Source: Vreelandella rituensis (GTDB taxonomy: Bacteria; Pseudomonadota; Gammaproteobacteria; Pseudomonadales; Halomonadaceae). Taken from it: a stretch of DNA of 64,000 nt. Numbering within the stretch: position 1 is the stretch's first letter; the number at the start of each line of letters is the position of its first letter. Below are positions 24,961-33,287 of this stretch, in pieces. Position numbers and translations under genes: made by a program. The stretch covers positions 1 to 64,000 of the forward strand of contig NZ_QPIJ01000012.1 in NCBI RefSeq assembly GCF_003336665.1, given 5' to 3'. The notes below the pieces were generated by a model. That model saw only the letters and a program-made list of their open reading frames with translations, had not been told where the DNA came from and ran no database searches.

Positions 24961-27150
24961 TCAGCGATACACGAGATTAGGCAACCACGTGACCAGGCTG
25001 GGGAATACTATTACCAGGAACAGCCCCAGTGCCTGAATGCCCAGGAAGGGAAAAGAGGAACGGAAAATCTGCGCCATGGTGATGTGCGGCGGGCATACTC
25101 CCTTGATATAGAACAGCGCATAGCCGAACGGCGGGCTGAGAAACGACATCTGCATGTTGACCAGATAAATGACACCGAACCACAGCGACACATTCATCGG
25201 TTCCACACCCGACATTCCGAACAGGCCATCGAAGTTCAGCCCCTGGATCAGTGGAACGAAGATAGGCACCGCCAACAGCAGGATACCCACCCAATCGAGG
25301 AACATGCCCAGCGCCACCAACAGCACCATCATCAACGCCAGCACCATGTAGGGACTCAGGCCCGCGCCGGAGATCAGTTCCTGAACGAATGTCTGGCCAC
25401 CCTGCAGGATATAGAAACCCACGAAGATACTCGCCCCAAAGATAATCCACATCACCATGGCCGTGGCCACCAGGGTGGTCATGCAAGCGGCATGCAGGTT
25501 AGGCCAGGTGAGACGCCTATGCAGCGCCGCTACCACCAGCGCACCGAAGGTGCCGATACCCGCCGCTTCCACCGGGGTAGCAATCCCGGTAAAGATGATT
25601 CCCAGCACCAACATCACCAGAATGATCGGTGCCAGCATGTTACGCAGCAGACGCAGCTTTTCGGTCATGCTCACCCGATCTTCCACCGGCATGGGCGGAG
25701 CCAGCTTCGGGTTCAACGTGCCACGCATCCATACATAGAAACCATACATGCCCGCCAGCATCAGACCGGGAATCAGCGAGCCCAGGTAAAGCTCACCCAC
25801 CGACTGCTGGGCGATGACGCCATAAATGATGGCCAGAATGGAAGGCGGAATCAAAATTCCCAAGGTGCCCCCCGCCATGATCGAACCAATCGCGATTTCC
25901 GGGTCGTAATGGCGTTTGAGCATCGCCGGCAACGCGATCAGCCCCATGGTCACCACGGCGGCGCCGATCACCCCGACCATCGCCGCCAGCAGCGTGGAAG
26001 CGACGATAGTGGCAATCGCCAGACCCGCCTTGAGACCGCCCATCCATTTGTAGACCACATCAAACAGCTCTTCGATGATGCCGGCCTTTTCCAGCACCGT
26101 GGCCATGAAGATGAACAGCGGAATCGCCGATAACTGATAGTTGGTCATCATGGGAAAGATGCGCGACGGCATCAGGTTAAGCATGTTCTGGTCACCCACC
26201 AAATACAGGAAGCACACCCCCAGCCCGCCGGTGACGAAGGCCAAAGGCAGCCCAGCCACCAGAACCACCATCAGCGTGCCGAACATCACCAACGTCAGGC
26301 CGCCGATACCTACGTTCGAGAGGCTGTTTTCCAGGCTCAGCGCCAAGCTTTCATAGTCAGTCACCGCAATATTGACCATTTCGAACAAGGTCCAGACGGC
26401 AATGATCACCCCACTGATTACCAGGACATTGGCAAAGGTCTGGCTGCCCTCATGCAGCTTGCGGTGGTGAAAGAAGGCCTGAATATCTCGGATCAATTGT
26501 GCAATACCCTGGAGCAACAGCAACAAGCCCCCGAAGAACAGCATGAATTTCACTGGGTAGTACTGCACGGCCCATTCCGTGAAAGACACTTCATTGGAAT
26601 AGCTCGACCCAAAGAAATAGGCATCACTGACCGACTGGGAGAAAAACTTCCAACCCGTCGTCAACAAGGCAATCGTGAAGATGAAAAAGAACACCGAGGT
26701 CAGCAGATCCAGTGCCGTTTTGTTCAAGGGCTTGGCCCGGCTGTACAGGATGTCCACTCGTACATGCCCACCTTCGCGCAGGGCAAAGGCCCCCGCCAAG
26801 AGGTACTGCATGCCGAACATCAATGTCATCGACTCATGCGCCCAATTGGTCGGCGAGTTGAACGCATAGCGCATCAATACTTCATAAGCGAAGACAAAAG
26901 GCGCAATCAATGACCAGTAAGCGACGTAACGTCCGAAGAAACCGGAAATACCGTCGATACCGGTAGTGAAGAAATTACCCGGCGCCTTGTAGCCGGTATC
27001 GGTTACCAGAACTTCGGGCGTATCGCTTCCGCTGACGGTTTCTCCGCGGCGAAAGCTTCGCTCGACGAAAAACATCACCACCAAAGGAAGAAATATCAGC
27101 ACCGACCAGTAGAGCCAATGCGGCAAGACGAAATTGATCTCAAGATTCAT
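24961..27150 (-). CDS. TRAP transporter fused small and large permease (DctQM)
   Basis: 729 aa. Residues ~60-230 form the DctQ part with four helices (FNSPTNWAHESMTLMFGMQYLL); residues ~290-729 form the DctM part (AAMVGVIGAAVVTMGLIALPAML; GGTLGILIPPSILAI; FLSPPFGYALFY). The fusion gives more helices than the separate Q plus M. ATG 27150 follows GGAGGA by 6 bases; the frame extends 14 codons upstream without a ribosome site. It follows the Tat-exported DctP gene. Fused forms often go with binding proteins of the TakP type that take 2-oxo acids or similar. Confidence 0.9.
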   Translation of the reverse strand: MNLEINFVLPHWLYWSVLIFLPLVVMFFVERSFRRGETVSGSDTPEVLVTDTGYKAPGNFFTTGIDGISGFFGRYVAYWSLIAPFVFAYEVLMRYAFNSPTNWAHESMTLMFGMQYLLAGAFALREGGHVRVDILYSRAKPLNKTALDLLTSVFFFIFTIALLTTGWKFFSQSVSDAYFFGSSYSNEVSFTEWAVQYYPVKFMLFFGGLLLLLQGIAQLIRDIQAFFHHRKLHEGSQTFANVLVISGVIIAVWTLFEMVNIAVTDYESLALSLENSLSNVGIGGLTLVMFGTLMVVLVAGLPLAFVTGGLGVCFLYLVGDQNMLNLMPSRIFPMMTNYQLSAIPLFIFMATVLEKAGIIEELFDVVYKWMGGLKAGLAIATIVASTLLAAMVGVIGAAVVTMGLIALPAMLKRHYDPEIAIGSIMAGGTLGILIPPSILAIIYGVIAQQSVGELYLGSLIPGLMLAGMYGFYVWMRGTLNPKLAPPMPVEDRVSMTEKLRLLRNMLAPIILVMLVLGIIFTGIATPVEAAGIGTFGALVVAALHRRLTWPNLHAACMTTLVATAMVMWIIFGASIFVGFYILQGGQTFVQELISGAGLSPYMVLALMMVLLVALGMFLDWVGILLLAVPIFVPLIQGLNFDGLFGMSGVEPMNVSLWFGVIYLVNMQMSFLSPPFGYALFYIKGVCPPHITMAQIFRSSFPFLGIQALGLFLVIVFPSLVTWLPNLVYR

Positions 27151-27295
27151 GGACACTCCTCCGAGAGGCCATCGCCTGTTGGCAATAACCACGGATCAAC
27201 GAACCGAGGGGATGCTCGATTGGGTCGGGTTAGACACAAACGTTGCCACCCGCAGATGGCAACATTCATGGGTTCCGGCATAAGCTCTCGGCAGG

Positions 27296-28474
27296 TCAGG
27301 CGTTCAGCTGGTAACCCTGGATGTCCTCTTCCGTTATCAGCCCCACCGCCGGGTCCATCATGGTGTCCAGATGGGCTTTGAAAAGCCGCGCGGCATCGGG
27401 ATCCTTGTTGGCCCACTTGAACCACAGGGGAATAGCCGCTTCGCGGAAGCGAGTGGCATCCTCTTCCGAGAGGTGAATGATCTCCACGCCCTTCTCGCGG
27501 TATTTGGGCCATGCTTCAGCGTTGGCTTTCTGAATGGCGGCGTAATGTTCGCGCGAATAAGCCGCCACCAGATCGTGCATCAGATCCTGGGTCTGAGGCG
27601 ACATCCGCTCGAAGATGCGACGGTTGACGGAAATGTCCATGAGGTCGACGGCCTGGTGCAGGCAAGGCGTCGAAGGCGGCCCCATGATGATGTAGTCGGC
27701 CACTTGCCAGAAGCCTAGCTCATAGTTCACCGCCGCCCCGGTATAGTCGGCGGCATCGATGGTGCCCTTTTCCAACGCTGGATAGACTTCGGAGCCCGGC
27801 AGCAGCGTGGTACGCGCCCCGATGGCGGCAAACGTCTCGGCCACGATGCCGCCCGGCATGCGGATCTTGATGCCCTTGAAATCATCAAAGCTGCGCAACG
27901 GCACCTTGGAGTGAATCAGGTTGAGGTCATGGTGAACGTAGCCCAACAGTTCCTGACCCTGTTTGCGATAAAGGTCCTTGGCAATACCGAAACCACCGTA
28001 AGCCCCGAACATAATGTCCCATTGATGCGGCACCGAAAGTCCCATCGGATAAGCGGTCAGGAACACCCCTGCCGGCATCTTGCCGGGCCAGTAGACCGTG
28101 AACCAGTTCTGCCCATCCAGCACCCCGTTGCGAACCGCATCGGCAACCTCGAAAGCACCGGCCACAGCCCCGGCCGGGAACGGCTCGATACGTACTTCAC
28201 CGCCCGTGGCTTCGGCAACACCGGCCGCCCACTTCTCGAATATCCGATACCCCGTGGTGCCTGGCTGCCAGGAAGATTGCATTCGAATCCGAATTCCCTC
28301 CTGCGCCTGCACATTGCCAATCCAAGGCGCGGCGACTGCAGCAGCGGAGCCGATAGCCGCGGTCTTGAGGAAATTACGTCGGCTGGGGGTCTTGATTGCG
28401 TCGAGAGGGTTTGTGGTGTTGTTGACGGAAATGTCTGAAACGGAAATGTCTGACGGTTTCTTGTCGTTTGGCAT
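27296..28474 (-). CDS. TRAP transporter periplasmic binding protein with Tat signal, TakP-like
   Basis: 392 aa. A long hydrophilic N-terminus ends in SRRNFLK, a twin-arginine motif, then a weak hydrophobic core and cleavage after VQA. KIRMPGGIVAETFAAIG and GSEVYPALEKGTIDAADY with ELGFWQVADY resemble TakP-like DctP proteins that bind 2-oxo acids with a metal ion; Tat export would suit cofactor binding in the cytoplasm. SDISV is repeated twice in the N-terminus (SDISVSDISV). AGGAG stands 7 bases before the ATG. First gene of this TRAP operon. Confidence 0.88.
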   Translation of the reverse strand: MPNDKKPSDISVSDISVNNTTNPLDAIKTPSRRNFLKTAAIGSAAAVAAPWIGNVQAQEGIRIRMQSSWQPGTTGYRIFEKWAAGVAEATGGEVRIEPFPAGAVAGAFEVADAVRNGVLDGQNWFTVYWPGKMPAGVFLTAYPMGLSVPHQWDIMFGAYGGFGIAKDLYRKQGQELLGYVHHDLNLIHSKVPLRSFDDFKGIKIRMPGGIVAETFAAIGARTTLLPGSEVYPALEKGTIDAADYTGAAVNYELGFWQVADYIIMGPPSTPCLHQAVDLMDISVNRRIFERMSPQTQDLMHDLVAAYSREHYAAIQKANAEAWPKYREKGVEIIHLSEEDATRFREAAIPLWFKWANKDPDAARLFKAHLDTMMDPAVGLITEEDIQGYQLNA

Positions 28475-28974
28475 GACAGAGACTCCTAATGGAAAAGCAC
28501 GCCCTCAATACAATAGATAGCAAGTGGCGGCTAAATCTTGTTGTTATCGTCCGTAGACCATCGGGATGTGCGCTTCCCCCTTGGGGTTACCGCACAGTAG
28601 AAGTGAATCTCCGTGCTGGGCTGATGGAAATTTCATGAGCACTGGAAAACGCTTCCACAATTAAAGTTAACGAAAAGCCTCAAACTGGCCAATCGAAACA
28701 TTCAACGCAACCCCTTGCCAGCCAATGGTAAGACCAATTTTTGTTAACAGGTAAATCCGTGCGAATACTGAGAAAACCCTGGCATTACCAATATTCCCAA
28801 GGCAAAAATCTACGACTAAAGCGCAACTAAAATGTCTCTGGATTCATAGACCAACCGCAGTAGTTCCTGGGCTTTTGGCATCTTTCTGAGAATTTTTTGG
28901 CTTCCATATCACCTGTCCAGCTTCTCATCGCATTCACGGCAGGGCAGCCATACCACCCTCACGAATACCAAGCG

Positions 28975-29005
28975 CAGAACAGCGTAAACTTTATGTTACG
29001 TTCTG
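28975..29005. repeat. Interrupted inverted repeat in the pel leader
   Basis: CAGAA 28975-28979 and CGTAA 28983-28987 pair with TTACG 28996-29000 and TTCTG 29001-29005; the left arm has three extra bases. No T run follows, so it is not a good terminator. Confidence 0.4.
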
Positions 29006-29313
29006 CACTGCGTACGCTACACATGGAAATGATTATAAAAATGAACCTGATGGAACGTTCATTGCGTATATCTAGAAATTCAACTCGACTCTATTCCAGT
29101 AATTTCCTGTTCATCTAGACAACTTCAGCGATACAAATAAAATTAATATAAATCAGTAACTTAACACCAAGAACACCTCCAAAAACCAGGGATTTTACTT
29201 TCAACCATCTTGATCAGGTAATTAGAAACTTAATAAAAAATAACTATTATTAAATAATACTATTTTAATTTAATTAAACATATTTACTGTTTTTAATTAA
29301 CTAAAAAATTCAT

Positions 29314-29363
29314 ATCTGCTGGAGTGATATTTAGTGATGTACTTCAGCAGATACCGAGGTATC
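29314..29363. promoter_or_regulatory. Two adjoining palindromes upstream of the pel cluster
   Basis: ATCTGCTG 29314-29321 pairs exactly with CAGCAGAT 29345-29352 (23-base spacer), and GATACC 29350-29355 with GGTATC 29358-29363 (2-base spacer). They lie about 80 bases before the first gene of the pel cluster, where an operator would be expected. Their binding protein is unknown. Confidence 0.45.
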
Positions 29364-29440
29364 GTTAAGGCATCTATCAGGTTAAGTAAAAAACTGTAAC
29401 AAAAGTTATGCGGCCAACTGAATCACAGGGATGTTTAAAT

Positions 29441-30385
29441 ATGAGCAAGGCTAGCAAGCGAGTACTCGTAACAGGTGGCGCTGGTTTCATCGGCTCGCAT
29501 AGTGTCGAACAATTGCTAGCGAGTGGATATAACGTCTGCGTTCTCGATAACCTATCCACAGGCAAACTCACCAACCTTCCCCACCATGATGGTTTAACTT
29601 TCATTAAAGGGGACGTCTGTGATCTTCAGGCTGTAAAAGACGCCATGCAGGGCGCCTCCTACTGTTTGCATCTTGCTGCGCAGGTATCTGTTGTTCGCTC
29701 AGTTGAAGATCCATCGAGCTCGGCCCAACAGAATATATTGGGATGCATCAATGTCATGCAGGCTGCACACGAAGCGGGAGTAAATAAGTTAGTTTACGCC
29801 TCATCAGCCGCTGTCTATGGCAACCCTCGTCATTTACCGATTGCGGAAACATCGACAGTTTGCCCCCTTTCACCTTACGGCTTAGAAAAATGGGTAGACG
29901 AACAGTATGCTGCGTTGTTCCACACCCTATATGGCCTGCCTAGCCTCGGACTGCGTTACTTTAATGTATTCGGTCCGCGACAAGACCCAAAGTCTCCTTA
30001 TGCCGGTGTTATATCGAAGTTCTTCGACTGCCTGATAAGGAAAACCTCCCCTACCGTTTTTGGCGACGGCAGACAAACGCGTGATTTCATCTTCGTCAAG
30101 GACGTCGCTCGAGCCAATATCGCCGCGCTGACCAGCTCTCACCAAGGCGTCTGTAACGTGGCTACCGGAAATCGAGTCGATCTGCTGGCGCTACTGAGCC
30201 TGCTGCACGGCGTGACTGGCAACTACCTTCCGGCAGTTCATTTACCAAGTCGTGACGAAGATATCCGTGATTCACAGGGCGATACACAGCGCTCCCGTGC
30301 CTGGCTTGACATCCAGCCTCAATGGACACTCAACGAAGGGCTCAAGGCATTGTATACCGCAACCAGTGAAACGCATGCAGCCTAG
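29441..30385 (+). CDS. pelX: NAD-dependent UDP-sugar epimerase, PelX-like
   Basis: 314 aa, extended short-chain dehydrogenase fold: VLVTGGAGFIGSH (NAD binding), YASSAAVYGNPRHLPIAE, and the catalytic pair in SPYGLEK (YxxxK). GVISKFFDCLIRKTSPTVFGDG and QTRDFIFVKDVARA are typical of UDP-GlcNAc/UDP-Glc 4-epimerases. PelX of pseudomonads is a UDP-GlcNAc C4-epimerase encoded with pel genes and supplies UDP-GalNAc for Pel; position and size agree. ATG 29441 is preferred over an ATG 11 codons earlier because CAGGGA precedes it and it matches the family start. Codon usage is more AT-rich than in pelA-G, hinting at a separate origin. Confidence 0.8.
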   Translation: MSKASKRVLVTGGAGFIGSHSVEQLLASGYNVCVLDNLSTGKLTNLPHHDGLTFIKGDVCDLQAVKDAMQGASYCLHLAAQVSVVRSVEDPSSSAQQNILGCINVMQAAHEAGVNKLVYASSAAVYGNPRHLPIAETSTVCPLSPYGLEKWVDEQYAALFHTLYGLPSLGLRYFNVFGPRQDPKSPYAGVISKFFDCLIRKTSPTVFGDGRQTRDFIFVKDVARANIAALTSSHQGVCNVATGNRVDLLALLSLLHGVTGNYLPAVHLPSRDEDIRDSQGDTQRSRAWLDIQPQWTLNEGLKALYTATSETHAA

Positions 30386-30482
30386 ATTGCAGACTTGATA
30401 CAAACAACTTCGATAGCTGCCTGACGATAAAAAACATGCCTTATTGCTTGTATAACGCCGTTTGTGACAGTGGGGAAGTGTG

Positions 30483-33287
30483 ATGACCAAGTATATTATC
30501 AATTTAGTGCTATGCGTTCTTTTGTGGTCGTCGAGTGCCTCGTTGCTCGCCGCTCCCCAATCTCCGAGCGTGGCCTTTTATTATGGCAACGAAATGCCCG
30601 TCGACATGCTTGGTCAGTTCGACTGGGCTGTAGTCGAATCAGCCAACCTGTCACAAACACAGTTTTCCCGTCTGCAACGCCACGGTACCCAAGCCTTCGC
30701 CTACGTGAGCCTGGGCGAAGTCGAAGCTTGGCGAAGCCAGGCTGAAGAAGTCCCCCACTCCGTGCTCGTGGCCAGAAACGAGCACTGGAACAGCGCCGTG
30801 GCCGACCTGACTCAGCCGGAATGGGCCGACTACATCATCGAGGATCGCATTCGTCCGCTCTGGCAGGCCGGCTATAGGGGCTTATTCCTGGATACCCTCG
30901 ATAGCTATCGCCTGTTTGCCAAGGAAGAAGCTGCTGCAACTGAACAGCAGGATGCCCTGGTCGGCTTGATCAGGCAGATCCGCCAGACCTTCCCCGGCAT
31001 CAAGTTGATTCTCAACCGCGGTTTCGAGGTCATGGATCACGTGCACGAGGACGTGGTTGGCGTAGCCGCCGAATCGCTCTATCAGCGCTGGGACCCGAGC
31101 ACACGGCGTTACGGCGAGGTGCCCGAGGACCATCAGGCCTATCTGCTCGACCAATTTGAGCGCATCCGCGACCGCTATCAGCTGCCGCTCATCGCCATCG
31201 ATTACGTGCCGCCCAACGAGCGTGACAAGGCGCGGGCCAATGCCCGGCGGATTGCCGAGGCAGGCTTCATCCCCTGGGTCAGCACCCCGGAGCTCAACCA
31301 GATGGGCGTGGGCCTGATCGAACCTCTGCCACGCAAGGCATTGATCCTTTATGACAAGTCCCGCACCGAAGATAACGACATGAGTTCCTCCTACGCTCAC
31401 CGTTATATCGCCATGCCGCTGGAGTACCTCGGCTACGGCGCGGTCTATCAGGATATCAACGAGCCGCTGCCATCCGATCTTCTGCATGGTCGCTATGCAG
31501 GCGTGGTCAGCTGGTTCGAGGATGGTCTCGCTCAGGGTGAGCGCTATGAGAAGTGGTTGCTGGGGCAGTTGGAAGCCGGACTGCGTATCGCCATCTTCGG
31601 CGAGCCGGGGGTCGAGATGTCCGGTTCGCTGGGGAGGTATCTGGGTATTCGTGACGTTTCACCGGTCGAACCGCAAGGCCTGGTGGTGGTGAATCAGGAC
31701 GCCATGCTGGGCTTTGAAGGCATGCCTTCCAGCCCTCCCCGCTATCAGGCCGGCTTCAGCCTGTTAAATGACGACTTGCAGGCCCACCTGACCCTGCGTG
31801 ACGGCAAGGGTAGCGAGTTCGTGCCCATACTGACCGCCCCCTGGGGCGGGGTGGCTGCCTTTCCCTGGATCATACAGCAAGCCATGCCGGAGCAAATGCG
31901 CTGGATTCTCGACCCCTTCGCCTTCCTTCAGCAGGCGCTGCAGTTGCCTGTCATGCCAATTGCTGATGCCACTACCGAGAACGGCTCACGCTACTGGATG
32001 ACTCAGGTCGATGGTGACGCCTTTGTCAGCCGGGGTGACTTCCCGGGCGCCCCGTTCACCGCAGAGATCCTGCTCGAGGAAATTTTTCAGAAGTACCGCG
32101 TGCCCACCACGGTCTCCATCATCGAAGGTGAAATCGGCCCCGACGGCATGTATCCCGAGCTTAGCAACCAGCTGGAACCCCTGGCCAGGGCCATCTTTCG
32201 CCTGCCCTGGGTAGAAATCGCCACCCACACCCATAGCCATCCCTTCGACTGGCTGAAACTCGAAGAAGGCGATCTCGCCGGCCAAGGGAAAACCAAGGCG
32301 GGCTTCAACTACAACCTGCCCATCGAGAATTATCACTTCTCCCTCGAGCGCGAAATCGCCGGCACGACCCGGTATATCAACGAGCGCCTGGCCCCTCCCG
32401 GCAAACAGACCACCACCGTTCTCTGGACCGGCGATGCAGTGCCCCCCGAGAAGGCGCTGGCGATCGCCGAGCGTATCGGGCTGAAGAATATCAATGGCGG
32501 CAACACCTTCGTCAACAACGACAATCCCACCTTGCTCAACGTCTCGCCGATGCTGCGCCCTCTGGGTGATTACCTGCAGGTTTACGCCCCCCAGATCAAT
32601 GAGAACGTCTATACCAACGACATGACGGGACCGCTATGGGGTTACCGGCGCGTCATCGAGACCTACAAGCTGACTGACACGCCGCGTCGTCTGAAGCCCA
32701 TCGACATCTATTACCACTTCTATTCGGCGGCAAGCCCGGCGGCGCTCAATGCACTCGACGATGTGTACCGCTATGTGCTTACCCAACAGACCCTGCCTGT
32801 ATTTGCCAGCACCTACAGCGAGATCGCCCAGAACTGGTATGACCTCGGCATCGCCCGGCGACTGGATGGCGGCTGGCAGATCCGCGGCGCGACCCAGACA
32901 CGCACCTTGCGCCTGCCGCGCGCCATGGGCTGGCCCGACATGCAGCGCTCCCAAGGTGTCGTGGGTGTCAGGGAGATTGACCAGGGCCGCTACGTTGCGT
33001 TGAGTGGCGATGACCAGGCCACACTGCACCTGTCGCCTCAGGTCCCGCGCACCGCGCATCTTAGGCGTGCCAACGGACGCGTCACTCAGTGGCAGCGCGA
33101 CCGAAACGGCCATCTGCGCCTGCAACTGGTCGCTTCGCAGGTGCCGCTGGAAGTCGAACTCGGTGGTATCGGTGCCTGTCGCGTGATGGCTCCTCAGGCC
33201 CAGCGCAGCCAGACGAACGCCGGAGGGCTCCTGCTGCGCTACCGTGCTAGCGAATCTGGACCCATCGAGGTGAACTGTGAGCAATAA
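30483..33287 (+). CDS. pelA: Pel polysaccharide hydrolase/deacetylase PelA
   Basis: 934 aa, close to the 948 aa of P. aeruginosa PelA. A signal peptide ends at SASLLAA. The N-terminal GH114-like hydrolase domain has DWAVVES and GVAAESLY with Glu197 as the likely catalytic acid. The C-terminal half contains a CE4-like deacetylase: VDGDAF (Asp510, Asp512) and THTHSHPF (His582, His586), with spacing Asp510-His582-His586 equal to that of the known metal triad in PelA. It partly deacetylates Pel in the periplasm and can cut it. GGGGAAG precedes the ATG by 5 bases. It overlaps the pelB start by 11 bases. Confidence 0.95.
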   Translation: MTKYIINLVLCVLLWSSSASLLAAPQSPSVAFYYGNEMPVDMLGQFDWAVVESANLSQTQFSRLQRHGTQAFAYVSLGEVEAWRSQAEEVPHSVLVARNEHWNSAVADLTQPEWADYIIEDRIRPLWQAGYRGLFLDTLDSYRLFAKEEAAATEQQDALVGLIRQIRQTFPGIKLILNRGFEVMDHVHEDVVGVAAESLYQRWDPSTRRYGEVPEDHQAYLLDQFERIRDRYQLPLIAIDYVPPNERDKARANARRIAEAGFIPWVSTPELNQMGVGLIEPLPRKALILYDKSRTEDNDMSSSYAHRYIAMPLEYLGYGAVYQDINEPLPSDLLHGRYAGVVSWFEDGLAQGERYEKWLLGQLEAGLRIAIFGEPGVEMSGSLGRYLGIRDVSPVEPQGLVVVNQDAMLGFEGMPSSPPRYQAGFSLLNDDLQAHLTLRDGKGSEFVPILTAPWGGVAAFPWIIQQAMPEQMRWILDPFAFLQQALQLPVMPIADATTENGSRYWMTQVDGDAFVSRGDFPGAPFTAEILLEEIFQKYRVPTTVSIIEGEIGPDGMYPELSNQLEPLARAIFRLPWVEIATHTHSHPFDWLKLEEGDLAGQGKTKAGFNYNLPIENYHFSLEREIAGTTRYINERLAPPGKQTTTVLWTGDAVPPEKALAIAERIGLKNINGGNTFVNNDNPTLLNVSPMLRPLGDYLQVYAPQINENVYTNDMTGPLWGYRRVIETYKLTDTPRRLKPIDIYYHFYSAASPAALNALDDVYRYVLTQQTLPVFASTYSEIAQNWYDLGIARRLDGGWQIRGATQTRTLRLPRAMGWPDMQRSQGVVGVREIDQGRYVALSGDDQATLHLSPQVPRTAHLRRANGRVTQWQRDRNGHLRLQLVASQVPLEVELGGIGACRVMAPQAQRSQTNAGGLLLRYRASESGPIEVNCEQ

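Larger units (their letters stand above)
28475..29440. other. Long non-coding leader before the pel cluster
   Basis: About 970 bases between the divergent Tat-DctP gene and the PelX-like gene. I see no convincing gene; the longest open frame (28897-29118, 73 codons) has no family resemblance or ribosome site. Base composition falls sharply from about 29100 to 29310, with long A/T runs. Inverted repeats are at 28975-29005 and 29314-29363. It must hold the promoters for both flanking operons. Confidence 0.7.

Noticed and set aside
24811-26133. 440-codon open frame opposite the fused DctQM gene
   Set aside because: Rich in His, Gln and Arg with no family resemblance; it is the antisense shadow of a GC-rich membrane-protein gene.
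28897-29118. 73-codon open frame in the pel leader
   Set aside because: No ribosome site, no recognisable family and composition like the surrounding non-coding DNA.
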